From Photobacterium jeanii (GTDB lineage: Bacteria; Pseudomonadota; Gammaproteobacteria; Enterobacterales; Vibrionaceae): a stretch of 64,000 nt of DNA. This document shows, in pieces, positions 1 to 8,621 of this stretch (position 1 is its first letter; each line of letters opens with the position of its first letter). The notes under the pieces were generated by a model. It saw nothing but the letters and a program-made list of their open reading frames with translations. It was not told the DNA's origin and did not search any database. Both the position numbers and the translations under genes were made by a program. The DNA is taken from NCBI RefSeq assembly GCF_001650345.1, contig NZ_LVHF01000033.1, forward strand, positions 930,001 through 994,000, read 5' to 3'.

Positions 1-882
1 ATCAATATTTGCAGCTAATGGCAGGGTTGATGCGGTAATAGGCTCTTCAACTGCCATGTCTTTATCTGTCACGGTGACATTCAGCGCTTGTTGATCAAGC
101 TCAGGCTTACCAAACCAACTGCTGACTTTGAAGGTCGCGATTAGCTGGTTTGCCGATTGTTTGATTTCCGGAGTGCTGAATGACACGTTTTCAAGTTTGC
201 TGCTAAAGCTATCAACAAACACATCGGGTTTTTGCCAAGCGTGCGTGTTGCTGATCAATACAGATAGCTCTTGCTTGTCACCATTCCAGCTTGCTTGGTC
301 GATAGTGACGTTGTCACTGGTTAGCGGTACCTTGCTCATCCCTTGGTTATAAAGGTGCATAGCATCAGCAAAAGGCGTCAGCTGAGTGGGATTGAAATCC
401 ATCACCACTTCATAATCTGTCAATACACAAATACTGGTACAAGACGACATGGTTAGCTTGCCAGAGAAAAAGACAGGTTTGTTAAAGTCTTCTACTGTCA
501 GCGTCATAGGGAAGATGACTTTATGCTTATAGCCTAACGTCTCAACGCCCAAGAACTCGTAGCGTTTGGGCATTGGCCAATGCCACTCAAGATCCTTGAG
601 ATTATTGGAAAGCTGCCAGTCAATTTTCGGAGCAACACCACCTTCGCCTGGCGAGCGCCAATATGTTTTCCAGTCACCTTCAAGGTCGACTTCAAGTAAG
701 CCTTCAACGGTATTTTTCGCGGGATCTGATTGACCCGTTAGCATGAATCGCACCTGTACAGGTGGATGCATCGGGTTATGTAGCCAGCCCGTGTTGTATT
801 CTTTTGCCTGTGCCGTAAATGAGAGCAAGCCAAATAGCAAAGTTGCCATTAGTGCAAGCATGGTATTTCGGTAATAAATCAT
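1..882 (-). CDS. scsB: ScsB/DsbD-family membrane thiol-disulfide reductase, N-terminal part (gene runs off the window)
   Basis: I translated this by hand from the ATG at 882 and found an open frame to the left edge, so only the first 294 codons are present. It begins with a signal peptide (hydrophobic ALMATLLFGLLSF, then TAQA) followed by a periplasmic domain with a cysteine pair in SSCTSICVL. That domain resembles the N-terminal region of ScsB, the membrane reductase that passes electrons from cytoplasmic thioredoxin to periplasmic partners and is linked to copper tolerance. The transmembrane and thioredoxin-like domains expected later lie outside the window. The small membrane-protein gene at 943-1398 sits 60 bases upstream on the same strand, so the two probably form an operon. 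Family is fairly sure; ScsB rather than another DsbD relative is an inference from the N-terminal domain alone. Confidence 0.72.
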   Translation of the reverse strand, partial: MIYYRNTMLALMATLLFGLLSFTAQAKEYNTGWLHNPMHPPVQVRFMLTGQSDPAKNTVEGLLEVDLEGDWKTYWRSPGEGGVAPKIDWQLSNNLKDLEWHWPMPKRYEFLGVETLGYKHKVIFPMTLTVEDFNKPVFFSGKLTMSSCTSICVLTDYEVVMDFNPTQLTPFADAMHLYNQGMSKVPLTSDNVTIDQASWNGDKQELSVLISNTHAWQKPDVFVDSFSSKLENVSFSTPEIKQSANQLIATFKVSSWFGKPELDQQALNVTVTDKDMAVEEPITASTLPLAANID

Positions 883-942
883 TTTTTTCAACGGTAAAAC
901 TCCAATAAACACAAAATTAAAAAACATGTTTTGGTGTTGTGT

Positions 943-1398
943 TTATTCTCTAAATACACACAGGGTTAAATGCCGACGTCGAGTTTCGGGTATGGGCTCT
1001 GTTAGCGTAGGGACAAAGGTATGCCCTATATATAACAAGCTTAACAGAATGAAGATGAAAGGAAGGTAGAGTAAGCCTAATTCCAGAGATTGTAGGTGAA
1101 GTTGTAACAGGTGATCAGTCATCTCACACTGTTCACTCAAATTGGCAGCTTCATCTTGTGTTAATTCGGTTTTCGCCGCGTTAGATGAATCCACAATGTT
1201 AGCGTCGTGTGTGCGAGCACTAGAAATCACTTCTGAGCTGGAACTTGAGGTTACATCAGAGCTGGAAAAGTGACTATTAGGGCAGGTGGTTGACCATCCA
1301 GCGCGTTGACTAAGGCATACCAGGATCACCAAGCACACCATCGCTAAGATGAACTTAGCAATGCGAGGTGATGATGATGGATAGCGAATGAATGTCAT
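943..1398 (-). CDS. Small two-segment membrane protein linked to scsB, unknown function
   Basis: A 151-residue protein with a good Shine-Dalgarno (AGGAC) before the ATG. Hydrophobic segments lie near residues 15-33 and 110-128. Between them is a polar, serine-rich periplasmic stretch with two cysteines and several acidic residues. The C-terminus is basic (ETRRRHLTLCVFRE). It precedes the ScsB-like reductase by 60 bases on the same strand, which suggests a shared role in periplasmic thiol or metal stress. I do not recognise a named domain and assign no reaction. Confidence 0.7.
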   Translation of the reverse strand: MTFIRYPSSSPRIAKFILAMVCLVILVCLSQRAGWSTTCPNSHFSSSDVTSSSSSEVISSARTHDANIVDSSNAAKTELTQDEAANLSEQCEMTDHLLQLHLQSLELGLLYLPFIFILLSLLYIGHTFVPTLTEPIPETRRRHLTLCVFRE

Positions 1399-1826
1399 TG
1401 GTGTCCTAATGGAATTACTTACAATTTGGTCAATTTTGAATCTGTATTACGACTCTACGTAGTTTGCAGAGAATAAGGCGAACCGTCAATCTGGCTTTCC
1501 TTATCGTTATAAGCCTTGTTTCACTTGGTACGAGTGGCTTATATGACCGACAATGTAGAGAAAAAGTTTCGCATATTTTGATGTATTTATTAAAAAGCGC
1601 AAGTTCGTACAATTTTGCATGAAAAACAGGGCAATAAATGTGCATTATGCAGAGTGAAAGCTGTTGTGGCTGTTGGGTGGGCGCTCTTTCTAACTTACGC
1701 AGATAGCGAGCTTATTCTTCTCTATCAAAACGAACATCAAAATGAACACCAAAAAGAGCGGCAATCGAAAAGTCGACTGCCGCTGTCAGCAATGCCTAAG
1801 CTTGCTTGTTTCGCAAGCACATAGCG
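1399..1826. other. Intergenic region, no gene supported
   Basis: This 428-base gap lies between two minus-strand units. It should hold the promoter of the scsB-linked pair and, at its right end, the terminator of the esterase gene. Short open frames exist on both strands, including 69 codons on plus from 1615, but they have low-complexity QNEHQNEHQ-type repeats or no ribosome site and look like chance. Confidence 0.6.
1751..1784 (-). terminator. Rho-independent terminator of the carboxylesterase gene
   Basis: Read on the minus strand, an AGCGGCA/TGCCGCT stem (1757-1763 with 1778-1784) is extended by further pairs inside and followed directly by CTCTTTTT. It lies about 40 bases past the esterase stop codon. 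Confidence 0.8.
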
Positions 1827-3680
1827 TTAAATAAATCCGTTATTCTCTAAAATTTCACATCGCCCCTGAGCTGACAGCGTACCGTCATTATTAGGTATCG
1901 CGTTGATGGCGCGATCCCAGTCTTGTACCGGTTTAATACCTGTGCGATCGATCATCCAAACCGTATCTTGCTGATCAGACGTTTGAGTCGGAGTAAACAT
2001 TTCCGGCTTAAACCATTCACCTGATACAAGGCTCATCATTTGCTTGTCTTTTGGCGATGGTTTTACTGGCGTCGATTGAATGTTCAATGCTTTGTTAAAC
2101 ACAAACGGCAATTCGTCAGCATGACAAACACTGCCAAAACAAGAGAAGAAGGACGGTAAGAAGGTCTTGAGTGACCAAACAGGAAAGTCCGACTTGTAGT
2201 TGTAATGGTATAAGCGTGCTTGGTTATTTTTCGCTACCTTGCGGCTTGGGCAAGTAAAGACCATGTCATCTATTAGCATTCTCAGCCGTTTAATGTTTTC
2301 AGTCGACTTAAGACTCTCACTTTTTGATGACGGTTTGTAGTGAGGAAGATTCAACAAGGTATCAACTTTCTTAGGGAACAGTAGCGCTGATACCAGAGCA
2401 GGATAAGTTGCGTACTTTGGATTAAAAGTAATTTCTTGTTCACTGCCTAGTGCTGGAATGGTGAGAGTAATATCACGATCGATCAGCATCAGCGCTTCAA
2501 AGATTGAAGTGAAGGCATTGGCTTCACTATCGTTGAAACTAATCACTGTCGGTGTTGAACTAAAATCAGCAGTATGTGGTTGGCTGAGTAAAACACTATG
2601 CTCAGGGTTTTTATAAGGCCAATTTCTCTTTTCACTGTACGGTGCGAAAGCCAACACTCTTGATAGAGCGGGCTTCATGTCACTTAAGTAATCAAATAGG
2701 GTACTTGCAAGGAAGTTTGGATTTTTACTGTAGGCGCCAATTTTCATTACTTGTTGTGTTGAGAGACTGTCCCATGAAACGTCATTGTTAGCGTCAGTAC
2801 CAAATGTTTCGTTTTTATAAGTATTGAGCTTTGTCGCTATATTCTTCGCAGCTCTGAAATTTTTATATTCAATACCATACGGGTTACTTTGCATGATCGC
2901 ATGATGGAATAGCGGTTCGCCTGTTTCTTCATCATTTGGGTTAAGCTGGTGGATTCCGACTGACATAGCCCCGGCACTTTCGCCGAATAGAGTCACGTTA
3001 TCTGGGTTACCACCAAAATCGGCAATATGTTCTTTCACCCATTTTAGCGCCATACGTTGATCATGGATGCCGAAATTACCACTAGTGCCGTTATCAAGAT
3101 TCAAGGCACCAAAAATACCTAATCGATAGTTAAGAGTCACAGCAAGAATGGGCTGATCGTTATGGTTAGCATTGGCAACAATCGCATCACCATGGTTGAG
3201 CGGTTTAGAGCCAGAACCTGCCTCAAATGCGCCACCATGAATAAATACATACACAGGAAGAGGGGCATCATAATGCTTGGTTGGTCGCCAAACATTGAGG
3301 TAAAGGCAGTCTTCTGACATTTGCTTGCTATCAAACTCGCTAGCTTTACCTTGAGGGCACATTTTGCCAAACGTTAAGGCTTGGGTAAGAAGTGGGTTAC
3401 TTGGTTGATATGTGTGCGGTAATTCAAAACGGTTAGCTTCAGCATATTTAATGCCTTTGAATACCTCAACTTGATCATCAACATTAGGGCTATTTTTAAC
3501 CTGCTCGACAAGCCCTTGATATTGCGTGCCGTTTGATTGAGCGTAAGTAAAGACGAGTTGCTCTTGGTCTTGATTGTCATTGCCATTACATCCTGCGAGC
3601 AACAGGGCGAATAGGCTTGATGAGATAATTTGAGCTCTGTGCTTAAAGTTAGGCGATTTTAGTAAAATATTATTCAACAT
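1827..3680 (-). CDS. Type-B carboxylesterase lipoprotein
   Basis: A 617-residue alpha/beta-hydrolase of the carboxylesterase/cholinesterase family, which hydrolyses carboxylic esters. The N-terminus is a lipoprotein signal with lipobox LLAGC, so Cys31 should be acylated and the enzyme anchored in the envelope. Family signatures are EDCLYLNVW (residues 123-131), the oxyanion-hole stretch VFIHGG (145-150) and the nucleophile motif GESAGA with Ser235. A histidine in a CHADELPF context near the C-terminus fits the catalytic His. At 617 residues it is somewhat longer than the usual 500-550. It appears monocistronic, with its own terminator. The natural substrate cannot be read from the sequence. 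Confidence 0.88.
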   Translation of the reverse strand: MLNNILLKSPNFKHRAQIISSSLFALLLAGCNGNDNQDQEQLVFTYAQSNGTQYQGLVEQVKNSPNVDDQVEVFKGIKYAEANRFELPHTYQPSNPLLTQALTFGKMCPQGKASEFDSKQMSEDCLYLNVWRPTKHYDAPLPVYVFIHGGAFEAGSGSKPLNHGDAIVANANHNDQPILAVTLNYRLGIFGALNLDNGTSGNFGIHDQRMALKWVKEHIADFGGNPDNVTLFGESAGAMSVGIHQLNPNDEETGEPLFHHAIMQSNPYGIEYKNFRAAKNIATKLNTYKNETFGTDANNDVSWDSLSTQQVMKIGAYSKNPNFLASTLFDYLSDMKPALSRVLAFAPYSEKRNWPYKNPEHSVLLSQPHTADFSSTPTVISFNDSEANAFTSIFEALMLIDRDITLTIPALGSEQEITFNPKYATYPALVSALLFPKKVDTLLNLPHYKPSSKSESLKSTENIKRLRMLIDDMVFTCPSRKVAKNNQARLYHYNYKSDFPVWSLKTFLPSFFSCFGSVCHADELPFVFNKALNIQSTPVKPSPKDKQMMSLVSGEWFKPEMFTPTQTSDQQDTVWMIDRTGIKPVQDWDRAINAIPNNDGTLSAQGRCEILENNGFI

Positions 3681-4006
3681 GACGAAAGTGTAAATATAAA
3701 ATTGATTTTGGTTTTATTTTAAATAAAGCGTAATTTGGCTATGCGTCACAATTATAGTTACGCACAGCAACAGCACTTATTTGATTTTAATAGCAAAGAA
3801 GTGCGAATTGTTTTAAAACTATTTTGAAAGCTAATTTGAAAATCAGATAAACCACTTGGTAATAATTGAAGGTGGTTGAGCAAGATGATGACAGAGAAAA
3901 GGATAAATATAAAGATCTTGTGCGGAGAAGTAGTAAGTAAAGGCGAAATATCGCCTTTACTTACCTGAGTTAATTTGCATTAACTTGAATAAGTGCTGAA
4001 CAATAA
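3681..4006. other. Intergenic region: esterase promoter side and downstream hairpin of the DUF1704 operon
   Basis: This 326-base AT-rich gap separates two minus-strand units. The only clear structure is the long inverted repeat at 3933-3964. I see no convincing coding frame. Confidence 0.6.
3931..3966 (-). terminator. Strong 14-bp hairpin downstream of the DUF1704 gene
   Basis: A perfect 14-bp stem (3933-3946 with 3951-3964, arms gtaagtaaaggcga) closes a 4-base loop 40 bases after the stop codon of the upstream minus-strand gene. The bases after it on the minus strand (TACTTCTCC) are only moderately U-rich, so it may serve as terminator or 3'-end stabiliser. Confidence 0.6.
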
Positions 4007-5989
4007 CTATTTAATTGAATTCAGCAAAAATTCCATTACTGGATCTGGCTCAATATCCAGACTCAGTGCTTTTGGCATATAAGTTGGTTTTTGAAGAATG
4101 TCACGTGCGATTAACTCTTCTAATAATGGCTTAAATTCAAAGCCAGTTTTACCAACAAATAGTGCGGTTAAGTCTTGCTCGTGATAACAGTGTAGGGCGT
4201 CTTTTAGACCTCTTAAGTATAAGAAGTCTTTAGTGAAACCGCCGCCACGATAAACGCGTGCGGTAATGGTAAAGGCTTCATCGTCCGACAGTTTGTAATC
4301 CTGCTTAAGCGCATGGAAGGTGTCGTTAAAGCTTTCACCGTTTACCATTTTATCGACCGCAATCACACGCAAGGCCAAGGTTTTCAAGCGATGCAGAGGG
4401 AAGCTACCAGCAAGGTGCTCACACAGAATCGCTAAGCCTTCTTGTGTATGGGTGTTACCCGGTAATCCAAGTTTGAGTACTTTCAGAGGCTGTGCATCCG
4501 CATTGGCTGTGGTTACAAGGTGTACCCCAAGCTCATGGTGGATCAGCGCATCTAAATCACCTTGGGTGAAAGTGCTATTGGCGTTCACTTTAATGCTGCG
4601 CCCACTTACCATAGCGCGAGCAATTAATGTTTTTGAGCTAACAACACTACATTTAACACCGTATTCTTCAGCCGCCGCTTTAAATGCGGTAATGGCTTCT
4701 TTTGCACTAATGGTTGCTTCGACTTTTTCCTGATATTCGCAAGCGTGCAAAATAAATTTTGCATTTGCAATATCACGATCATCTGGCTGACCATAATAAC
4801 GTAATGAGTTATATAAAAACTCATCAGTGCCAATACTGGTTAATAGATCAATCCTTACCGCAAGTTGGTCGATAGTTTTGCGATACATTTTTTGAATATC
4901 TGCATCGCGAATATCTTCCACAGGTAAACGGTATAACTTTTCACGGAATTTATAAGGATCTAGATCCAGTTGTCGATACGTAAAGGCCGGTTGATAAGTA
5001 AACGGCTTATTTAAGAAACGACGTTTTTCCTGTTTTAAGTTAGTCGGGTTGATATAACTTAATGTATTTACACCACGTGCAATACTAAATAACTGACGGT
5101 CAAGTTTAATGACTTCACGCGGTAATTTAGATGCCAAAATATGATTGCTGGTTAAGCGTTTTGCTTTTGTTCTTCGGCGAAGTGTGAAAGCAGCATGTTC
5201 TGTTACGACAGTTTTCATCGCTTCTTTCATTTTTTCAATCACTAGTGGGAAGCTTTCACCACCCACTTCGTTCATGAAGATCTTTTTCACTTCGATCGGA
5301 AGAAGTAAAGTTTTCTTAAAATGTTGCTTTACAAAGCTAGCTTGGTAGCCCATGCCCTTGAAAACATCATTTTCGCTTGCTGTCACATCAATATTTGGCA
5401 ACTCGATGTCATTCAGTTTTGCTAAGCACTCATCAATTTCTTTGCGCCACTGCTTTTTATTAACTTGGGCAGTGCCTAAGTTAAAGGTCGGCGTTGGGCG
5501 GTCTATGCGTTGATAATTGTATGAGTGGATATCATAAATTAAGCAAAGTCCGAACTCTTTTTCTAACGTTTCAACTAAGCACTTTAGAATACGATAGTAA
5601 CGTTGGTGCTTTTGCTGAGACGTTGCGCGCTCTGTCTCTGTTAGCGGGGTAGACCATACAGATTTACCCCAAGCTTCTTCATAAATACAAGCGTCATTGG
5701 CACGGTTTAAATCGTACTCGTAACGTGAATCTTCACCTTGAAGAATAATCGGCAGCGAAGAGATAAAATCACCAGTGAAGGGATCTTCCTCAAAGTATCT
5801 TTCTTCTTCGTTCAACTCACACTTCGTGATGAGTTCGGTACGTAAGCGATGTCCATGGTGAATCGCAGTTGCAATGTATGGCTGATATTCGCTGATGCGA
5901 ATGGTTAAACTGCCGTCGTTAAGCTGCGCTTCAAATGGAGTGAGGTGCTGGATCTTATCCAGCACTTCTTGTTCAGTAAGCTGTAGCAT
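4007..5989 (-). CDS. Fused N-formylglutamate-amidohydrolase-like / DUF1704 (QEGLA) zinc peptidase
   Basis: The N-terminal ~240 residues resemble N-formylglutamate amidohydrolases (EEDPFTGDF, YDIHSYN). The C-terminal part is the DUF1704 family, often labelled flavohemoglobin expression-modulating QEGLA motif protein. It carries HELGVH (residues 485-490) and QEGLA (516-520), which together give an HExxxH...E zinc-site pattern. The DUF1704 family includes the eukaryotic tubulin carboxypeptidase MATCAP, so a carboxypeptidase role is plausible but inferred. I prefer the ATG at 5989, preceded by TAAGG; an ATG at 6013 in frame has no ribosome site and would add 8 residues. The gene overlaps the end of the ATP-grasp gene, indicating translational coupling. 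Confidence 0.85.
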   Translation of the reverse strand: MLQLTEQEVLDKIQHLTPFEAQLNDGSLTIRISEYQPYIATAIHHGHRLRTELITKCELNEEERYFEEDPFTGDFISSLPIILQGEDSRYEYDLNRANDACIYEEAWGKSVWSTPLTETERATSQQKHQRYYRILKCLVETLEKEFGLCLIYDIHSYNYQRIDRPTPTFNLGTAQVNKKQWRKEIDECLAKLNDIELPNIDVTASENDVFKGMGYQASFVKQHFKKTLLLPIEVKKIFMNEVGGESFPLVIEKMKEAMKTVVTEHAAFTLRRRTKAKRLTSNHILASKLPREVIKLDRQLFSIARGVNTLSYINPTNLKQEKRRFLNKPFTYQPAFTYRQLDLDPYKFREKLYRLPVEDIRDADIQKMYRKTIDQLAVRIDLLTSIGTDEFLYNSLRYYGQPDDRDIANAKFILHACEYQEKVEATISAKEAITAFKAAAEEYGVKCSVVSSKTLIARAMVSGRSIKVNANSTFTQGDLDALIHHELGVHLVTTANADAQPLKVLKLGLPGNTHTQEGLAILCEHLAGSFPLHRLKTLALRVIAVDKMVNGESFNDTFHALKQDYKLSDDEAFTITARVYRGGGFTKDFLYLRGLKDALHCYHEQDLTALFVGKTGFEFKPLLEELIARDILQKPTYMPKALSLDIEPDPVMEFLLNSIK

Positions 5990-7001
5990 CAGCGATAACC
6001 TTACTGAATTCATTTTTACGCGCGATGCTTAGCTTTTTCGCCATCACAACGCTTTCGACAAAGTCGATCACTTCACATTGTAACTTGGTACGGTTTAGGC
6101 GGTTGATACGAGTAATGCCACCAGGGCTTAGCACGTTTACTTCAACCAATTTACCGTTGATTACATCAAGGCCCACAAAGTACAAGCCATCACGAACCAG
6201 TTTCGGGCCAATGTGCTTACATAGACGCAGCTCTTGTTTCGTTAGCGTATGCTTAACTTCTTTACCACCCGCGTGGATGTTAGAGCGTACATCGCCATTA
6301 GCAGGCACGCGGCGCATAGCACCAATTGGCTCGCCGTTCAGCATCATGATGCGAACATCGCCTTGCTCTGCACCTTCGATGTAATCTTGCAAAATCACAT
6401 AGTTTTTGTCGTCGCCGATGTAGAAATCAAGCAGTGACTTCATGCTAGATTTTGCACTTTTCTCAACCAGAATAACGCCTTTGCCGCCGTAGCCGTTTAA
6501 TGGCTTCAGGATCATGCGATCATTCGGGCTTTCTTCTAATACTCGCTCTAGGTATTCACGGTTTTTCGATACGTGAGTAACCGGAATAAATTCATTGTTT
6601 GGATCTGGTAGCGACGCCGTGTAAAGCTTGTTGTTTGCTACACGTAGACCATCAATATCATTCATGATGAAAGTGTGGTCGCGTACTGAGTCCAAAAAGT
6701 TCAACGCCATGGTATCTAGCGGTGGGTTTGCACGCATGAAAATAGCGTCGAAACCAGCAAGCGGCAATTGCGCTTTTTTAAATTCAGCTTTTCGGTAAAA
6801 GCTGGGAATATTACTAGATACTTCTTTATTTTTTAGTACGTGACAAAAGCCAATCGCCATACTGTCACGCATTGTTAGGTTATTTGGTGTTGTAATTGCA
6901 ACGGTGTGACCGCGCAAAGCAGCTTCGTGAATAAGACGTAGCGTTGAATCCGTTTCAGGCTCAACTTTGTCCCACGGGTACATAACAAAACAAATTTTCA
7001 T
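5973..7001 (-). CDS. Glutathione-synthetase-like ATP-grasp ligase
   Basis: A 342-residue protein aligning by eye with GshB along its length: an N-terminal Rossmann-like part, an ILKPLNGYGGKGV glycine loop, and a C-terminal GLDVINGKLVEVNV metal- and ATP-binding stretch. ATP-grasp enzymes of this kind join a carboxylate to an amine through an acyl-phosphate. It could be a true glutathione synthetase, but its position, overlapping by 17 bases the start of the DUF1704/amidohydrolase fusion, points to a dedicated peptide or amino-acid ligase whose product is trimmed by the downstream peptidase. This pairing recurs in other proteobacteria, from memory. The ribosome site is weak. Confidence 0.82.
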   Translation of the reverse strand: MKICFVMYPWDKVEPETDSTLRLIHEAALRGHTVAITTPNNLTMRDSMAIGFCHVLKNKEVSSNIPSFYRKAEFKKAQLPLAGFDAIFMRANPPLDTMALNFLDSVRDHTFIMNDIDGLRVANNKLYTASLPDPNNEFIPVTHVSKNREYLERVLEESPNDRMILKPLNGYGGKGVILVEKSAKSSMKSLLDFYIGDDKNYVILQDYIEGAEQGDVRIMMLNGEPIGAMRRVPANGDVRSNIHAGGKEVKHTLTKQELRLCKHIGPKLVRDGLYFVGLDVINGKLVEVNVLSPGGITRINRLNRTKLQCEVIDFVESVVMAKKLSIARKNEFSKVIADATAY

Positions 7002-7045
7002 AGCAATTTACCGAAATATTAAAGGCTTGTGGAAAGCCCAAAAGC

Positions 7046-7083
7046 AACCAGCCACCCAAGGAAGTGATTATGGGTGGCTGGCA
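7046..7083 (-). terminator. Terminator of maoP
   Basis: A perfect 10-bp stem, ccagccaccc (7048-7057) with gggtggctgg (7072-7081), is followed on the minus strand by TTGCTTTT. It sits about 85 bases beyond the maoP stop codon and shields the ATP-grasp operon from read-through. Confidence 0.72.
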
Positions 7084-7166
7084 TTAGAACAATTAAAATG
7101 ACACTGGTTGAAATTAGGGGAGGTCGCTTTTGTGGCTTAGTAGGTACCTAATTCAACCGCTAATTA

Positions 7167-7508
7167 TCAATATTCGAGATCGGAATCCCCGCCCATGTCG
7201 TCATCGAAAGACTGACTTTGTCGGCGAACCGAATCACACAGGGTGTACGTTTTTCTTTTCTGGCTAGTACGGGTAACGTATTTCATCCAGCATTTTGCGA
7301 AATCTGAACGTAATTCCAGTTGACCATTCATTTCGGCAACAAACTGGCGCTCAACCTCGCTTTCTGGTTCTAGCTCGCCAGAACAGAGTCGAGACATGGT
7401 TCGGCCGTAATTCTCTAATAATGAGGATTCACCAATAGTGAATACACCAGAGCGATTAAAGCCACGTGGGAAATTTTTATCGTCGTAAAATTTACCTTCA
7501 CTTCTCAT
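7167..7508 (-). CDS. maoP: MaoP (DUF413), Ori-macrodomain organising protein
   Basis: A 113-residue protein of the YifE/DUF413 family (FPRGFNRSGVFT, FAEMNGQLEL-type core, acidic C-terminus SFDDDMGGDSDLEY). In Escherichia coli, MaoP acts with the 17-bp site maoS to restrict long-range contacts of the origin region. Gene order supports the call: it is divergent from hdfR exactly as in enterobacteria, with a long palindrome in between. The start codon is preceded by AGGAAA. The DNA-organising role in this organism is inferred from homology. Confidence 0.9.
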   Translation of the reverse strand: MRSEGKFYDDKNFPRGFNRSGVFTIGESSLLENYGRTMSRLCSGELEPESEVERQFVAEMNGQLELRSDFAKCWMKYVTRTSQKRKTYTLCDSVRRQSQSFDDDMGGDSDLEY

Positions 7509-7585
7509 TTAACAGTTTCCTGATGCGATTTTTCGCAGATATTCGGGCACAGTGACAAACTTGTAAATCAAATAATATTCGTGAT

Positions 7586-7608
7586 GACGATTAAATTTTT
7601 TAATCGTC
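7586..7608. promoter_or_regulatory. 23-bp palindrome between maoP and hdfR (candidate HdfR operator or maoS-like site)
   Basis: Arms gacgattaaa and tttaatcgtc (10 bp, perfect) flank three T bases. The inner 13 bases fit the T-N11-A pattern of LysR-family operators. It lies in the divergent promoter region, about 75 bases from the maoP start and 150 from the hdfR start, so it could serve HdfR autoregulation or correspond to the maoS element known in E. coli. Confidence 0.55.
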
Positions 7609-7760
7609 TTTTGACTAGAATTAGGTGTAGTATCTGAGTTTTGTTGATGGCGGTTTGCTATGAGTAAACCTGTTGAAATATCAGCATAATTTTGTCATGT
7701 ACTAATTTGACTAAGTCACTGGTTGGCTTGGTATTATCCCCCTTGTATGAGAGCAGCTCT

Positions 7761-8621
7761 GTGGATACCGAATTACTGAAAACCTTTCTTGAAGTCGCAA
7801 AAACTCGTCATTTTGGTCGTGCAGCGGACAATTTATATCTGACTCAGTCGGCTGTAAGTTTCCGTATTCGCCAGCTTGAAGGGCAGCTTGGTAACGCACT
7901 TTTTTCGCGTCAGCGCGGTAATGTACACCTAACGCCAGCCGGTGAACGCATGCAGCCATATGCCGAAGCCATTTTGCAAACATGGGGACGGGCAAAGCAG
8001 GATGTTGCATTATCAGATAGCTTAAATGCGCAGATTTCGATTGGTGCATCGGCTATGTTTTGGGAATTTGATGGTATTTCAGACTGGATTAATCGTTTAT
8101 ATAGCGCGATCCCTGGTTTGGCTTTACGTGTTGAATCGGTTCCTCGGCAGTCAATGGCGAAGCGTTTGTTCGATAAAAGTATCGATGTGTCGTTAACGTG
8201 TGAACCACCACGCATTGAAAGTATGCAAGTAAAGAAGGTTCGCGAGTTTCAGCTTCAGCTTGTATGTAATAAGCCGAATTGCACGTTAGCCAATGCGAAA
8301 GAAATGCCGCTGGTCTACCTTGATTGGGGTACACGTTTTTCAGTTGAACATGGTCGTATTTCTGAACTGGATAAAACGCCAATTCTTCATGCGCATTCAA
8401 GTAAAATGGCACTGGAATACATACTGAATAGTCCAAGTATGGGTTACTTACCGTCACCTGTCGTCGCGCAGAGTGTGGAAGAAGGTAATCTGTTTGTTGT
8501 TGAAGGTGCTCCTGTGATGGAGCAGCAGTTATTCCTAGTATGGAGTGAAGATAACGAGAAGGCTGAACTGATCGCAAGTATGGTTGATGTGCCATTTAGC
8601 CACTTAATTGAAAGCGTTTAA
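7761..8621 (+). CDS. hdfR: LysR-family regulator HdfR
   Basis: An N-terminal winged helix (TELLKTFLEVAKTRHFGRAA, then TQSAVSFRIRQLE) is very close to E. coli HdfR, the H-NS-dependent repressor of flhDC. A LysR substrate-binding domain follows. The frame is open further upstream, but homologues begin at the (M/V)DTELLKTF position. That makes the GTG at 7761 the likely start (286 residues) with a purine-rich GAGAG upstream. An upstream start would add 23 poorly conserved residues. It is divergent from maoP. Role in motility here is by homology only. Confidence 0.86.
   Translation: MDTELLKTFLEVAKTRHFGRAADNLYLTQSAVSFRIRQLEGQLGNALFSRQRGNVHLTPAGERMQPYAEAILQTWGRAKQDVALSDSLNAQISIGASAMFWEFDGISDWINRLYSAIPGLALRVESVPRQSMAKRLFDKSIDVSLTCEPPRIESMQVKKVREFQLQLVCNKPNCTLANAKEMPLVYLDWGTRFSVEHGRISELDKTPILHAHSSKMALEYILNSPSMGYLPSPVVAQSVEEGNLFVVEGAPVMEQQLFLVWSEDNEKAELIASMVDVPFSHLIESV

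Noticed and set aside
1615..1824. Plus-strand 69-codon frame
   Set aside because: Low-complexity QNEHQNEHQKE repeat, no ribosome site, and it runs over the esterase terminator.
4320..4733. 137-codon plus-strand frame inside the DUF1704 gene
   Set aside because: It is antisense to a well-conserved coding region and has the biased composition of a shadow frame.
8089..8595. 168-codon minus-strand frame inside hdfR
   Set aside because: Antisense shadow of a clear LysR gene; no domain and no ribosome site.
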